The notes below the pieces were generated by a model, which searched no databases, had not been told where the DNA came from, and saw only the letters and a list, made by a program, of their open reading frames with translations. This document shows, in pieces, positions 37,515 through 46,995 of a stretch of 64,000 nt of DNA. The stretch lies in NCBI GenBank assembly GCA_014647935.1, contig BMQD01000003.1, forward strand, positions 310,001 to 374,000. The letters run 5' to 3'. Source of the stretch: Planomonospora parontospora. Its GTDB lineage: Bacteria; Actinomycetota; Actinomycetes; Streptosporangiales; Streptosporangiaceae. Numbering within the stretch: the stretch's first letter is position 1; every line of letters starts with the position of its first letter. The position numbers were made by a program, and so were the translations under genes.

Positions 37515-38714
37515 ATGCCCGGTATGTTGGGGCGGGTGTCGACGACCGCTGCCAGCACCCGGACCGCCCGCCCCGGCACCTCCACCCGGCTGGCCTGGCT
37601 GGACGCGCTGCGCGGGCTCGGCGCGACGGCGGTGCTGCTGGAGCACGCGCTGCCCTGGTTCATGCCGCAGCTGCGACCCTACTGGTTCAGCCTGGGGCTG
37701 TACGGAATCCTGGTGTTCTTCCTGGTGAGCGGGTACATCATCCCGGTCTCGCTGGAGGGCCGCGGGGACGTCCGGGCCTTCTGGATCAGCCGGTTCTTCC
37801 GCCTCTACCCGATCTACCTGCTGGTCGCGGCCGGGGTCCTGGTGATGGCCTTCTGGCTGCCGGTCCGCGAGCAGGTCCCGCGCGACGTCGCCTCGGTCTC
37901 CGCGCACCTGACCATGCTGCTGGACGTGGTCCACCTGGGCGGCCTGGCCGACACCATGTGGACGCTCTCCTATGAGATGGTCTTCTACCTGCTGGTCACC
38001 GCCCTGTTCGTGTACGGCCTGCACCGCAGGAGCGGGACGCTCGCCGTGGGGTTCGGCGCGGTCGCGGTCGGGACGGGGCTGGTGCTCACCGCGCCGCTGC
38101 TGACGGGCTTCTGGCCCGCCTACGTCTCCGGGGTGGTGTTCGCCGCGGGCATGGTCTGCCTGGTCACCGGGAGGCTGCGCAGGACGGCCGCCTGCGTGCT
38201 CGGGGTGATGGCCGTGGTGCTGCTGCTCTTCGCCGGCTTCGTGCCGTGGTTCGGGGCGGCGATCCTCGCGGTGATGTTCACCGGGACCGCGGTCCGCCGC
38301 TGGGAGCAGGGCACCGGCACCCTCTGGCCGGTGGCCGCCGCGACCGCGCTGGTGGCGGCGGCCCCGGTCTGGGCGGAGCAGGCGGGCTGGTGGTGGGTCC
38401 GGCCGGGGGTGTGGACGACCACGATCGCCCTGGCCGGGGCGACGTTCGCGGGCGCGATGGCCCTGCGCGGACGCCGCCTGCCGCGCTTCCTGGTCTGGCT
38501 CGGCCTGGTCAGCTACTCGGTCTACCTGCTGCACCACCCGCTGCTCCGGCTGACGCACGCCGTGGTGGGGGACACACGGTCCATGCCGCCCGCCGTACAG
38601 GCGATGGTGACGGCGGGATTCGTCGCGGCGGTGCTGAGCCTAAGTTGGCTCACCTACCGCTACGTCGAACTGCCGATGCAGAACCTGGGCAGGCGGCTCG
38701 CCCGCAGGCCGTAG
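37515..38714 (+). CDS. Membrane O-acyltransferase (OafA/acyltransferase 3 family)
   Basis: A 399-residue integral membrane protein with about ten hydrophobic helices. The N-terminal LDALRGLGATAVLLEHALPW with its His, and RFFRLYPIYLL in the second helical hairpin, are acyltransferase-3 signatures. It would transfer an acyl or succinyl group from a CoA donor to a surface glycan or lipid; the acceptor is unknown. The start may be ATG 37515, ATG 37524 or GTG 37536; none has a strong ribosome site. It lies beside a polysaccharide deacetylase on the edge of the glycan region. Confidence 0.88.
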   Translation: MPGMLGRVSTTAASTRTARPGTSTRLAWLDALRGLGATAVLLEHALPWFMPQLRPYWFSLGLYGILVFFLVSGYIIPVSLEGRGDVRAFWISRFFRLYPIYLLVAAGVLVMAFWLPVREQVPRDVASVSAHLTMLLDVVHLGGLADTMWTLSYEMVFYLLVTALFVYGLHRRSGTLAVGFGAVAVGTGLVLTAPLLTGFWPAYVSGVVFAAGMVCLVTGRLRRTAACVLGVMAVVLLLFAGFVPWFGAAILAVMFTGTAVRRWEQGTGTLWPVAAATALVAAAPVWAEQAGWWWVRPGVWTTTIALAGATFAGAMALRGRRLPRFLVWLGLVSYSVYLLHHPLLRLTHAVVGDTRSMPPAVQAMVTAGFVAAVLSLSWLTYRYVELPMQNLGRRLARRP

Positions 38715-38740
38715 CGATCCCGCGGGCGGCCGGTGGCGGC

Positions 38741-39595
38741 TCAGTTGCCGTCTTCGGGGGACTGCGCGAAGTCGTCCGGGTCGCCGGTGGGCGAGTCGGC
38801 GGACAGGTCCTTGTCCTGGGCGGCGGCCGCGGGGAAGACGTCGGCCGGCTTCAGGGTCTTGAAACCGGGCAGCGAGGAGACCGCCACGACGTGGTAGCCC
38901 TGCTTCTTCAGCTCGGTGAGGAGCTTGGGCATCACCGTGACGGTCTGGGCGACCCAGTCGTGCATGAGGATGACGCCGTCGCGCTTGGCGTTCTTGAGCA
39001 CCTCGTCGTAGATGGCCTTCTCGTTCTTGGTCGCCCAGTCGCGGGAACCGCCGTTCCACAGGACGATCGGCATCTTCATCTCGGCGGCGACGGTCTTGGT
39101 GTCGTCGTCGAGCAGGCCGTACGGCGGGCGGATCGTCGTCGGGTACTTGCCGGTGGCCTTCTTGACGACGTCCTGGGTCTTCTTGAGCTCCTCGCGGATG
39201 TCCTCGATGGAGCTCTCGGTGAACTTCGGGTGGGTGTAGCTGTGGTTGCCGATGTCGTGGCCCTCGGTGACCATCAGCTTGGCGAACGCGGGACGCGACT
39301 TCACGTACTGGCCCTCGAGGAAGAACGTGGCCTTGGCGTTGTGCTTCTTCAGGGTGGCGAGCAGCTTGTCGGCGTACTTGCCGGGACCGTCGTCGAAGGT
39401 CAGCGCGATGCACTTGACCTTCGTGCAGTCCACAGGCTTGGGCGCGGGGGTGGGCTTCGCCGTCGGCTTGGCCGTGGCCGTCGGCTTGGGGGTGGGGGCC
39501 GGCTTGTGCTGCTCCGCGCTCCACGCGGTGGTCGGTGCGGACAGCAGGCCCAGGGCGCAGCTGCCCGCTAGGACGATTCGGGTGGAGGACTTCAT
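38741..39595 (-). CDS. Secreted polysaccharide deacetylase (NodB/CE4 domain)
   Basis: A 284-residue exported enzyme. Signal peptide (residues 1-26, ending APTTAWSA), then a Pro/Thr/Lys-rich spacer (repeated PTPKPT), then the CE4 domain. Catalytic motifs are TFDDGP, GNHSYTHP (metal His pair), RPPYGLLD and ILMHDW. It would remove acetyl groups from wall glycan or chitin-like polymers outside the cell. ATG 39595 has GGAG about ten bases upstream. It is convergent with the acyltransferase gene. Confidence 0.92.
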   Translation of the reverse strand: MKSSTRIVLAGSCALGLLSAPTTAWSAEQHKPAPTPKPTATAKPTAKPTPAPKPVDCTKVKCIALTFDDGPGKYADKLLATLKKHNAKATFFLEGQYVKSRPAFAKLMVTEGHDIGNHSYTHPKFTESSIEDIREELKKTQDVVKKATGKYPTTIRPPYGLLDDDTKTVAAEMKMPIVLWNGGSRDWATKNEKAIYDEVLKNAKRDGVILMHDWVAQTVTVMPKLLTELKKQGYHVVAVSSLPGFKTLKPADVFPAAAAQDKDLSADSPTGDPDDFAQSPEDGN

Positions 39596-39930
39596 GAGGG
39601 GGACTCCGAGAGTTGCGGATGAGGCTGTCGGTACAGAAAACGTATCGTAGATAGACAATCGCCCCAAGGTGCCCGGATCGGCTCAGCTGTCAGCCGATGG
39701 TCAGGTTCCTCTGAGCTTCCTCTCAGCCTCCCGCCCGTCCCCGCCGGCCCGCTCCCCGGTCAGGAGGCCGAGGCCCTCCGCGGACTTCGGTAAAAGCCCG
39801 GTCATCGGCCGGTAGGCGGAACCTGAAGCTCCGGTGCCGCACCGCCCCCGCCGAGAACACTGTGGCTGGGCCACGGGGGACCAGACCACCCGGGCCGACA
39901 CGGCCGCGCGCGATGGACGGATGAGCGATT
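39596..39930. other. Intergenic region, promoters for the deacetylase and the methyltransferase
   Basis: No gene was seen in these 335 bp. Two divergent genes start from it. An AT-rich stretch near 39637-39661 (AACGTATCGTAGATAGACAA) lies 40 bp before the deacetylase start and probably holds its promoter. No clear operator or riboswitch was recognised. Confidence 0.45.
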
Positions 39931-40650
39931 ATGCAGGACACGGAGATCTCTCTCATGGTCGGGATCGAGGACCGCCACTGGTGGTTCCGTGAACGCCGGG
40001 CGATCCTGCGCCGCGAGCTGCGCGGCTCCCGCACCCGGGGGGAGGCGCTGGACATCGGCGCGGCCGGGGGCGGCAACACCAGGGTGCTGGCCGGACTCGG
40101 CTACGAGGCCTTGGTGGCCGACTACTCCGAGGCGGCGGTTCAGGTCGCCAGGGAGCGGGGGCTGAAGGCCATCCACGCCGACGCCCGGGACCTGCCGCTG
40201 GAATCCGGGCGGTTCGACGTGGTCACCGCCTTCGACGTGCTGGAGCACATCGTGGAGGACCACCTCGCCGCAGCGGAGATCGCCCGGGTGCTCAAGCCGG
40301 GAGGCACGGCCCTGATCGCCGTCCCCTGCGACATGGCGTTGTGGTCCGCGCACGACGACGCAGTGGGACACGTCCGCAGGTACTCGCGGGAGGAGCTCGT
40401 CGGCCTGATGGAGAAGGCCGGCCTGGTCGTCGAGAGGGTCTGGAGCTGGAACGTGCTCCTGCGGCCCGTCGTGGCCCGCCGCCGGAAGAACAGCGAGGGC
40501 AACGACCTGACCGAGCTGCCCTGGATCGTCAATGCGGGCCTCACCGCCATCATCGTCCTGGAGCGGTATCTGCCGGTGAAGTCCATGCGGGGCGTCTCGG
40601 TCTTCCTCCGCGCGCGCAAGCCGGCCGCCCCTCCGGTCGGCGGCGCCTGA
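39931..40650 (+). CDS. Class I SAM-dependent methyltransferase
   Basis: A 239-residue Rossmann methyltransferase. Motif I is ALDIGAAGGGNTRVLAGLG, with the acidic end of beta-2 in ALVADYS, motif DLPLESGRFDVVTAFDVLEH and ARVLKPGGTALIAVP. The N-terminal segment ISLMVGIEDRHWWFRERRAIL resembles the start of several methyltransferases in glycan clusters. The target is unknown. It is the first gene of the rightward glycan-related series. Confidence 0.85.
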   Translation: MQDTEISLMVGIEDRHWWFRERRAILRRELRGSRTRGEALDIGAAGGGNTRVLAGLGYEALVADYSEAAVQVARERGLKAIHADARDLPLESGRFDVVTAFDVLEHIVEDHLAAAEIARVLKPGGTALIAVPCDMALWSAHDDAVGHVRRYSREELVGLMEKAGLVVERVWSWNVLLRPVVARRRKNSEGNDLTELPWIVNAGLTAIIVLERYLPVKSMRGVSVFLRARKPAAPPVGGA

Positions 40651-40784
40651 GAGCGACCCGTCCGGTCCGCTACCCGTCCGGCCCAGCCGGGGCCCGGAAG
40701 GTGCGGGTAAGGGAACGGCAAAGCCCCGGCCAAGCATGGGTGCACCCTCCCTGCGCCGAGGAGGTGCCTCACCAGACTCTCCGT

Positions 40785-43154
40785 ATGGACACAGCTCCCC
40801 CCGGGGCGGACTCCCCGTCGGACCTCTCTGGAACCGCGGCGGCCCCTCCGCCGGACCTCTCCGGAACCGCGGCGGCCGTCCGGACGACCGGGTCCCGGCG
40901 CTCCGCCCGAAGCCGGACGGGGTTCCGGACGCGGGTGACGGGATGGCTTCCCGCGGTCTGCGCGGTCGCCCTGATCCTGACGGTCCTCGGCCTCCACGGC
41001 GTCTCCGCCCGGGACACGGCCGTCTTCGGGCTCTACCTCATGCTGGGCGTCGTGCTTCCGGGCACCTTGATGATCCGCGCGCTGTGGAGCGGCCGCAGGA
41101 CGCTGGCCGAGGAGCTGGCACTCGGCGCGGCCCTGGGGTACGCGGTGGAGGCGGTCGCCTACATCGCCGCCCGGGCCGCGGGGGCGCCGCTCCTCGTGGC
41201 CGTCTGGCCGGTCGCCGTCTACGGCGCCTTCCTCGCCGTCCCGCGGTTGCGGAGGCACTGGAGGGGCGGACCCCGCCTGCGGACGCCGGTCTGGTGGTCG
41301 TGGTCCGTGGTGCTGGTCGTCGCGTTCATGGTCGTCCGGCCCATGGTGATTTTCTTTGATAAGTACGACATCACTCACCCGGAGATATGGGCAGGCGGGG
41401 CCGATCTCTCGTTCCACCTCGCACTGATCGGTGAGCTCAGGCACCACGTGCCGCCCACGGTTCCGGCGGTCTCCGGAGAGCCGCTGCTCTACCACTGGTT
41501 CGTCTACGCCCATCTTGCGGCCACGAGCTGGGTGACCGGAGTGGAGCCGGCGGTTCTGCTGTTCCGTCTGGCCATGCTTCCGATGCTGACCGGTTTCCTG
41601 ATCCTGGTCGGGATGACAGGACGGCGGGTCACCGGCTCGTGGGCGGGCGGCGTGCTGTCCGTGGTGGGCACGGTCTTTCTGAAGGCACCGAATCTCTACG
41701 AGGGCGAGAACTGGGTTCTCACCTACGGTGGCGTGCAGGACATCACCTGGTCCAGCCCTACGCAGACCTACGGGGCGCTGCTGTTCGCGCCGGTGGTCCT
41801 GCTGGTACTGGAGCTGCTGCAGCGCCGACGACATGACACCGGCCGGTGGGTTCTGATCGGGGTCTTCCTTTTGGCGGTCACCGGCGCCAAGGCCATTTAC
41901 CTGCCGCTGCTGGGTGCGGGGCTGGCAATGGTGATCGCAGTCGAACTGGTCAGGAGGCGCCGGATCTCCTGGCCTGCGTCGATCCTGCTCGGTGGGGTGG
42001 GAGCGTGCCTGCTCTTCGCGCAGGCGGTGTTGTTCGGCGGGGCGAATCAGGGGATGACCCTCGACCCGCTCGCCTTGTTCCGCATGGGCTGGATGCGGCT
42101 GAGCGGCCTGGGGAGCCAGATCGTGCCCTCACAGGCGTCCGTTCTCGGCCTCACCCTGCTGTACGTGCTGGGCTGGACCGTGGCATGGTCGGGGATCTCC
42201 GGCCTGCTGAGCAGGCCTAAGCTGCTCCTACGGCCCGCGGTTCTCCTCATGCTAGGCATCGGCGGGGCCGGTCTCGGGGTCGCCTTCCTTTTCGGCCATC
42301 CGGGGTTCAGCCAGCTCTTCTTCCTCATGGGCGCGGTGCCGTACGTGGTGATCATCGCGGTGTACGGGCTCATCGTGCTACTGCGGTGGTCACGGGTGCC
42401 GTCCCGGGCCACAGTGCTCGCGGCGGCCGCCGGAGCGGTCCTCGCCCTGCTTTTCCCCGCGATCTGCGGAGTCGCGCTCCCGCTGGGTCCGGACCGGCCG
42501 GACAGCGTCCTCTACCCGACGCAGATCGCCTTCGTGATCGCCGCCGGACTGATGATCATCGCCCTGTTCGTCACCGTGGGCGTACAGCGGGCCTGGGCCC
42601 TCACCATCGTCGTGTTCATGGCGATGAGCCTGCCCGGTAACGTGCGCGACCGGATCGTCTACCAGCGGAAGACGTCGAGAACCCCGCCGGTGTCGCAGGA
42701 CGCCCTGACCGTCCTGCGCTGGTTGCGCGACCACTCCCATCCGGATGAACTGATCGCTACGACCGTGCACTGCCGCTGGTGGCGCCGGGATCCGTGTGAC
42801 ACGCTGCACTTCTGGGTGACCGCGTTCAGCGAGCGGAGGGTGCTGGTCGAGGGCTGGGGGTACACGCCGACGAACCTCAGGAACTGGACCCCGGGGAGGT
42901 CGCTCCAGCTCCCGTTCTGGGACCGCCGGAGATTCGAGGCGAACAAGAAGGCGTTCTACCGGTCCTCGGCGGGCGCCGTCCGGCGGCTGCGCGAGCGGTA
43001 CGGGGTGGACTGGCTCTTCGTGGACGAGCGCCAGCCGAGACGCGGCGGGGCGGTCGGGGACTTCGCGGAGCTCCGCTTCCGCGCTGGGGACTACTCCGTC
43101 TACTCCGTCCCGGACGGGGGCGCCGCCGGTGCGCGCTCCCCGGAGGGTCGGTAA
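40785..43154 (+). CDS. Large multi-spanning membrane protein (GT-C-like candidate)
   Basis: A 789-residue protein with about a dozen predicted membrane helices and a soluble C-terminal part. The extracytoplasmic-loop region ITHPEIWAGGADLSFHLALIGELRHH between early helices, with its acidic and His residues, resembles the catalytic loops of GT-C glycosyltransferases or related uncharacterised membrane proteins. A duplicated DLSGTAAA segment lies in the N-terminal tail. It probably transfers sugars from polyprenyl carriers outside the membrane; this is inference. GTG 40764 is an alternative start. Local base composition is slightly lower in GC than its neighbours. Confidence 0.65.
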   Translation: MDTAPPGADSPSDLSGTAAAPPPDLSGTAAAVRTTGSRRSARSRTGFRTRVTGWLPAVCAVALILTVLGLHGVSARDTAVFGLYLMLGVVLPGTLMIRALWSGRRTLAEELALGAALGYAVEAVAYIAARAAGAPLLVAVWPVAVYGAFLAVPRLRRHWRGGPRLRTPVWWSWSVVLVVAFMVVRPMVIFFDKYDITHPEIWAGGADLSFHLALIGELRHHVPPTVPAVSGEPLLYHWFVYAHLAATSWVTGVEPAVLLFRLAMLPMLTGFLILVGMTGRRVTGSWAGGVLSVVGTVFLKAPNLYEGENWVLTYGGVQDITWSSPTQTYGALLFAPVVLLVLELLQRRRHDTGRWVLIGVFLLAVTGAKAIYLPLLGAGLAMVIAVELVRRRRISWPASILLGGVGACLLFAQAVLFGGANQGMTLDPLALFRMGWMRLSGLGSQIVPSQASVLGLTLLYVLGWTVAWSGISGLLSRPKLLLRPAVLLMLGIGGAGLGVAFLFGHPGFSQLFFLMGAVPYVVIIAVYGLIVLLRWSRVPSRATVLAAAAGAVLALLFPAICGVALPLGPDRPDSVLYPTQIAFVIAAGLMIIALFVTVGVQRAWALTIVVFMAMSLPGNVRDRIVYQRKTSRTPPVSQDALTVLRWLRDHSHPDELIATTVHCRWWRRDPCDTLHFWVTAFSERRVLVEGWGYTPTNLRNWTPGRSLQLPFWDRRRFEANKKAFYRSSAGAVRRLRERYGVDWLFVDERQPRRGGAVGDFAELRFRAGDYSVYSVPDGGAAGARSPEGR

Positions 43155-43218
43155 TGGAAGACCCAAGAAACGGCCGAGCGACGGGTGCGCATTGAATGGC
43201 CGCTGTTTACTTGCATGC

Positions 43219-44373
43219 GTGAACGAGAACATACTGGCGACAATTCCATTCAATCGCCCTCATGTTTCACAGAATGAACTCGGTTATATCTCCGAGGCGC
43301 TGGAGCGGGGGCTCACCTCGGGGGACGGCCCGTTCACCCACAGGGCGAGCAGGCACCTGGAGAAGCTGACCGGCGGGAGCCGGGCCCTGCTGACCACGTC
43401 CTGCACCCACGCCCTGGAGATGGCGGCCATCCTGCTCGGCCTGCGACCGGGCGACGAGGTGATCATGCCGTCGTTCACCTTCGTGTCGACGGCGAACGCG
43501 TTCGTCCTGCGCGGCGCGGTCCCGGTGTTCGCCGACTGCAGGCCCGACACCCTGAACCTGGACGAGCGGCTGGTCGAAGCGGAGATCACGGACCGGACCA
43601 GGGCGATCGTCGCGGTCCACTACGCCGGTGTGGCGTGCCGCATGGACGAGCTCGGTGCGATCGCGCAGCGGCACGGCCTCGCGCTCATCGAGGACAACGC
43701 GCACGGTCTGGGCGGCCTCCACCGGGGACGGCCGCTCGGGTCGTTCGGCTGCATGGCCACGCAGAGCTTCCACGCGACGAAGAACGTCCAGTGCGGTGAG
43801 GGCGGCGCGCTGATACTGAACGATCCCGAGCTGGTCGCACGGGCCGAGATCGTCCGGGAGAAGGGGACCAACCGCAACCTGTTCTTCCGGGGGCAGACCG
43901 ACAAGTACCGGTGGGTCGACATCGGATCGAGCTACCTGCCGTCCGACGTGCTCGCCGCGCAGCTGACCTCCCAGCTGGAGGCGTTCGACGCGATCCAGGC
44001 GCGACGCCAGGCGGTCTGGGGCGCGTACCACCGGGGGCTGGCGGACTGGGCGGGGGCGAACGAGGTCTCCCAGCCGGTGGTGCCCGACGAGTGCGCGCAC
44101 CCCGCCCACCTCTACTACCTGCTCCTTCCCGACCTGGAGAACCGGCAGGCGCTGATCGCCCACCTGGCGGAGCGGGGCGTGCAGGCGACGTTCCACTACC
44201 AGCCGCTGCACGCCGCCCCCGCGGGGATCCGGTACGGGCGCCCCGCGGCGGGAGGGTGCCCGGTCACGGAGCGGGTCGCCGACCGCCTGGTGCGCCTGCC
44301 CCTGTTCGCGGACATGACCGAGTCCGACGTGGCGCGCGTGATCGGCGCCGTCCGGACGTACGAGGTGATCTGA
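43219..44373 (+). CDS. dTDP-4-amino-4,6-dideoxyhexose transaminase (DegT/DnrJ/EryC1 family, WecE-like)
   Basis: A 384-residue PLP sugar aminotransferase. Key segments are LLTTSCTHALEMAAILL, EVIMPSFTFVSTANAFVLRGA, ALIEDNAHGLGG and QSFHATKNVQCGEGGAL with the Schiff-base Lys; the SFHATKN-GEGGAL form is typical of WecE/FdtB-like enzymes on dTDP-4-keto-6-deoxyhexoses. It would aminate C4 of the RmlB product using glutamate. GTG 43219 gives the standard start (IPFNRPHV). The formyltransferase gene follows, so the pair may make a 4-formamido sugar. Confidence 0.88.
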   Translation: MNENILATIPFNRPHVSQNELGYISEALERGLTSGDGPFTHRASRHLEKLTGGSRALLTTSCTHALEMAAILLGLRPGDEVIMPSFTFVSTANAFVLRGAVPVFADCRPDTLNLDERLVEAEITDRTRAIVAVHYAGVACRMDELGAIAQRHGLALIEDNAHGLGGLHRGRPLGSFGCMATQSFHATKNVQCGEGGALILNDPELVARAEIVREKGTNRNLFFRGQTDKYRWVDIGSSYLPSDVLAAQLTSQLEAFDAIQARRQAVWGAYHRGLADWAGANEVSQPVVPDECAHPAHLYYLLLPDLENRQALIAHLAERGVQATFHYQPLHAAPAGIRYGRPAAGGCPVTERVADRLVRLPLFADMTESDVARVIGAVRTYEVI

Positions 44374-44460
44374 CCCGTCCTGGCGCGACCGGCAGGACAT
44401 TGACCCGCCGGAGGCGGACCGGTCCTCCTCCGGCCCCGTTGAAAGCGAGAGGGAGCCACC

Positions 44461-45228
44461 ATGCGCGTCGTCCTGTTCTGCAACGACCGGAGCGGCCTGG
44501 AGATCGCGACCTGGCTTCGCGGCCGGCCCGACGCCGACATCGCCGCCGTCGTCCTCAACGCCCCCGACCGGCGCCCCCGCCGCGCGGACGAGATCAGGAG
44601 CCTCTTCCCCGACCTGGACCGCCTGGGGCTGGTCCTCACCGGCGACACGCTCAGGAGCGAGGAGACGGTGCGCCGGATCGAAGGGCTCGGCGCCGAACTG
44701 GGGATCTCCCTGTTCTTCGCGCACATCTTCACCCCGGCCCTGATGAAGGCGTTCCCCCGGGGCATCGTGAACCTGCACCCGTCGCTGCTGCCGTACAACC
44801 GGGGGCGGCAGCCGGCCGTCTGGTCGATCATCGACGGGACGCCCGCGGGGGTGACCCTGCACCTGATCGACGAGGGGATCGACACCGGGCCGCTGCTCGC
44901 CCAGCAGGAGGTGGCGGTCCGTCCGCACGACACCGGAAGCTCGCTCTACCGGAGGCTGGAGGAGGCCGCCGTCGAGTTGTTCCTGCGGTCGTGGCCGGCG
45001 CTGTGCGAGGACGCGCTGGCACCGGTGGAGCAGGACCACGACAGGGCCACCGGGCACCCGATCACCGAGTTCCAGGAGCTCGCCCACCTCGACCCGGACC
45101 GGTCGATGCCCGTGGGCCGGCTGATCGACATCCTGCGCGCCCGCTGCTTCAACCGGGACGACTGCGTACGGCTCCGCACGCCCGACGGCGGCACCGTCCG
45201 GCTCTTCCTGGAGCTGATCCCGGACTGA
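44461..45228 (+). CDS. Formyltransferase-family enzyme, likely sugar N-formyltransferase
   Basis: A 255-residue protein with the 10-formyltetrahydrofolate transferase core. The catalytic region NLHPSLLPYNRGRQPAVWSI carries the Asn and His, and IDEGIDTGPLLAQQE carries the Asp. It is too short for a methionyl-tRNA formyltransferase (about 310) and lies next to a dTDP-sugar aminotransferase. N-formylation of a 4-amino-4,6-dideoxy sugar, as known for dTDP-Qui4N/Fuc4N formyltransferases, is therefore most likely. A large hairpin follows. Confidence 0.85.
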   Translation: MRVVLFCNDRSGLEIATWLRGRPDADIAAVVLNAPDRRPRRADEIRSLFPDLDRLGLVLTGDTLRSEETVRRIEGLGAELGISLFFAHIFTPALMKAFPRGIVNLHPSLLPYNRGRQPAVWSIIDGTPAGVTLHLIDEGIDTGPLLAQQEVAVRPHDTGSSLYRRLEEAAVELFLRSWPALCEDALAPVEQDHDRATGHPITEFQELAHLDPDRSMPVGRLIDILRARCFNRDDCVRLRTPDGGTVRLFLELIPD

Positions 45229-45258
45229 CCGGTCCGGCGGAACGGCATGAACGGCATG

Positions 45259-45311
45259 AAGGCTCCCGGCGGGCGGCGGTCCACGGAGACCGCGCACCCG
45301 CCGGGAGCCTT
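45259..45311. terminator. 15-bp stem between convergent genes
   Basis: Bases 45259-45273 (AAGGCTCCCGGCGGG) pair perfectly with 45297-45311. The position between the formyltransferase stop and the opposing GT2 stop suggests a bidirectional terminator. Confidence 0.75.
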
Positions 45312-45341
45312 CCGCGCGGAGGTCCCGGCGTGGGGGCGGTG

Positions 45342-46307
45342 TCAGCGCGATCCGGTCGGCTGGACCGGGACGTCCACGGCGGCCGACAGGCCGACCCTCT
45401 CCCGGACGACGTAGGTAGGCCGCCCCAGTCCGCCTCCGTGGATGCGGCCGATGTACTCCCCGAGGACCCCGATGGATATCAGCTGGGCGGACGAGAAGAT
45501 CGCGATCATCGAGGTGATCGTGGTGAATCCGGCGACGGTGGTGTCGCCCGTGGCGAAGCGCCACAGGACCAGGCCGCCCAGCAGGAGCCCGATGATCCCG
45601 GTGAGGAACCCCAGGTAGCTCGCCATGCGCAGGGGGGCCGTGCTGTAGCCGAGGAGCATGTTCACCGCGTGCCGCACCAGCATCCGCACGTTGTAGTTCG
45701 ACTCCCCGACCTCTCGGTCGTTCATGTGCACCCCGACCGAGCCGATCTGGGCGGTGCCCCACGAGAGGGCCACGTCGACGGAGGCGTGCGGTCCGGACAG
45801 GTCCTCGAACCCGTCGCGCAGGCAGGTGCGGAAGGCGCGGAACGCGCTGATCTTCTGTGCGTTGCGGATGCCCAGCGCCCGTGACATCCCGGCCTTCACC
45901 GACCGCGACGCGAGGCTGCGCAGGAACCCGTGCTCCTCCTGGTGCGGCACGCCGTAAACCAGATCCAGGCGGTCGCCTTCGAGGGCGGTCAGCAGCAGCG
46001 GGACCTGCTCCGGAGGATGCTGCAGGTCGTCGTCCATCGTGACGACCACGTCGAACCTCGCCTCCCTGATGCCGGCCACCAGCGCGTTGTGCTGACCGTA
46101 GTTGCGGGACAGCCGGATCGCGCGGACGGTGTCGATCCGGCGGGCGAGTGATTCCGCCACGTTCCAGGTGCCGTCCGGGCTCCCGTCGACGACGAGGATC
46201 ACCTCGTGCCGGACGGACATGTCACGCAGCACCGAGACGAGCCTGGTGACCAGCGGCGGAAGGGTTATCTCCGAACGGTAACACGGAATGACAACCGAAA
46301 CGGACAC
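45342..46307 (-). CDS. Polyprenyl-phosphate glycosyltransferase (DPM1/GtrB-like GT2)
   Basis: A 321-residue GT2 with two C-terminal membrane helices (LGFLTGIIGLLLGGLVLWRF and the ITSMIAIFSSAQLISIGVLG stretch). Catalytic motifs VVIPCYRSE, ILVVDGSPDGTW and VVTMDDDLQHPPEQ are clear. It would move a sugar from a nucleotide donor to undecaprenyl phosphate on the cytosolic side. The GTG start has GGGAGA six bases before it. It is divergent from a GtrA flippase, suggesting the two act in one pathway. Confidence 0.9.
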   Translation of the reverse strand: MSVSVVIPCYRSEITLPPLVTRLVSVLRDMSVRHEVILVVDGSPDGTWNVAESLARRIDTVRAIRLSRNYGQHNALVAGIREARFDVVVTMDDDLQHPPEQVPLLLTALEGDRLDLVYGVPHQEEHGFLRSLASRSVKAGMSRALGIRNAQKISAFRAFRTCLRDGFEDLSGPHASVDVALSWGTAQIGSVGVHMNDREVGESNYNVRMLVRHAVNMLLGYSTAPLRMASYLGFLTGIIGLLLGGLVLWRFATGDTTVAGFTTITSMIAIFSSAQLISIGVLGEYIGRIHGGGLGRPTYVVRERVGLSAAVDVPVQPTGSR

Positions 46308-46407
46308 GTTATTCTCCCGACTATCGACCGTGAATGTCCATGAACCCTGTACGATCCTTCAGAATTCTTCGGCGACCATTCTCGACAATCATTGGAGGTG
46401 TCACCGG
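46308..46407. promoter_or_regulatory. Divergent promoter region between GtrB-like and GtrA genes
   Basis: This 100-bp stretch is relatively AT-rich and holds both start regions. The GtrA gene has TTGGAGGTG eight bases before its ATG. No palindromic operator was evident. Confidence 0.4.
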
Positions 46408-46881
46408 ATGACTGAACTGGACGTACGGACCGCTCCCCGACCCCGACCCGACCACCCGATGGGGGATTTGACATCGGGTCTCCGCGGACAGCGCATCACA
46501 TATTTGATGGGAGGTGTCATGACGGTCGCGGTCTATTTTGGTCTTCTTGCCCTCGGTTTGCTGATCCTTGAGGACCGGGTTCCCTACCTTTTCCTGGTCG
46601 TGGTCAGCCACCTCCTCGCCGTCGCGACCGTCTACCCCTGGTACCGGCTGGTCGTCTTCCGCGTCTCCACGGGATCCTGGCTCACCGGCCTGGCCCGCTT
46701 CTACCTGGTCGGCCTGAGCTTTCTGGCCACCTCCGTCATCGGGCTCCCGCTCCTGGTCGAGCTCGCCGGCGTCCCCGTTCTCGCGGCCCAGTCGCTGGTG
46801 ATTCCGGTGAGCACCGTCCTCGCCTATACGATCAATAGGTCATGGGCTTTCCGGGATCCGGCGAAGGTAAAGCGTTGGTAA
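46408..46881 (+). CDS. GtrA family membrane protein (polyprenyl-linked sugar flippase)
   Basis: A 157-residue protein with four predicted membrane helices, the size and pattern of GtrA (helices around RITYLMGGVMTVAVYFGLLA, YLFLVVVSHLLAVATVYPWY and the second pair), ending NRSWAFRDP, a family-typical NrxWvF motif. GtrA moves lipid-linked sugars across the membrane. ATG 46408 is strongly supported by TTGGAGGTG. With the divergent GtrB-like enzyme it would supply periplasmic-face donors for the GT-C-like membrane proteins nearby. Confidence 0.87.
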   Translation: MTELDVRTAPRPRPDHPMGDLTSGLRGQRITYLMGGVMTVAVYFGLLALGLLILEDRVPYLFLVVVSHLLAVATVYPWYRLVVFRVSTGSWLTGLARFYLVGLSFLATSVIGLPLLVELAGVPVLAAQSLVIPVSTVLAYTINRSWAFRDPAKVKRW

Positions 46882-46995
46882 GGGAAAAGGCGCCGAGGCG
46901 TAAAGCGGCGGATGGGTGAATCACCCCCCTATCACAATCTGAGGGCAGTGGCCGACCCGGTCGCCGCGTCCGGAGCATAGGGAGTTGAAAAAAGG

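Noticed and set aside
44461-45228. Methionyl-tRNA formyltransferase
   Set aside because: Too short, lacks the C-terminal tRNA-binding domain, and sits beside a dTDP-sugar aminotransferase.
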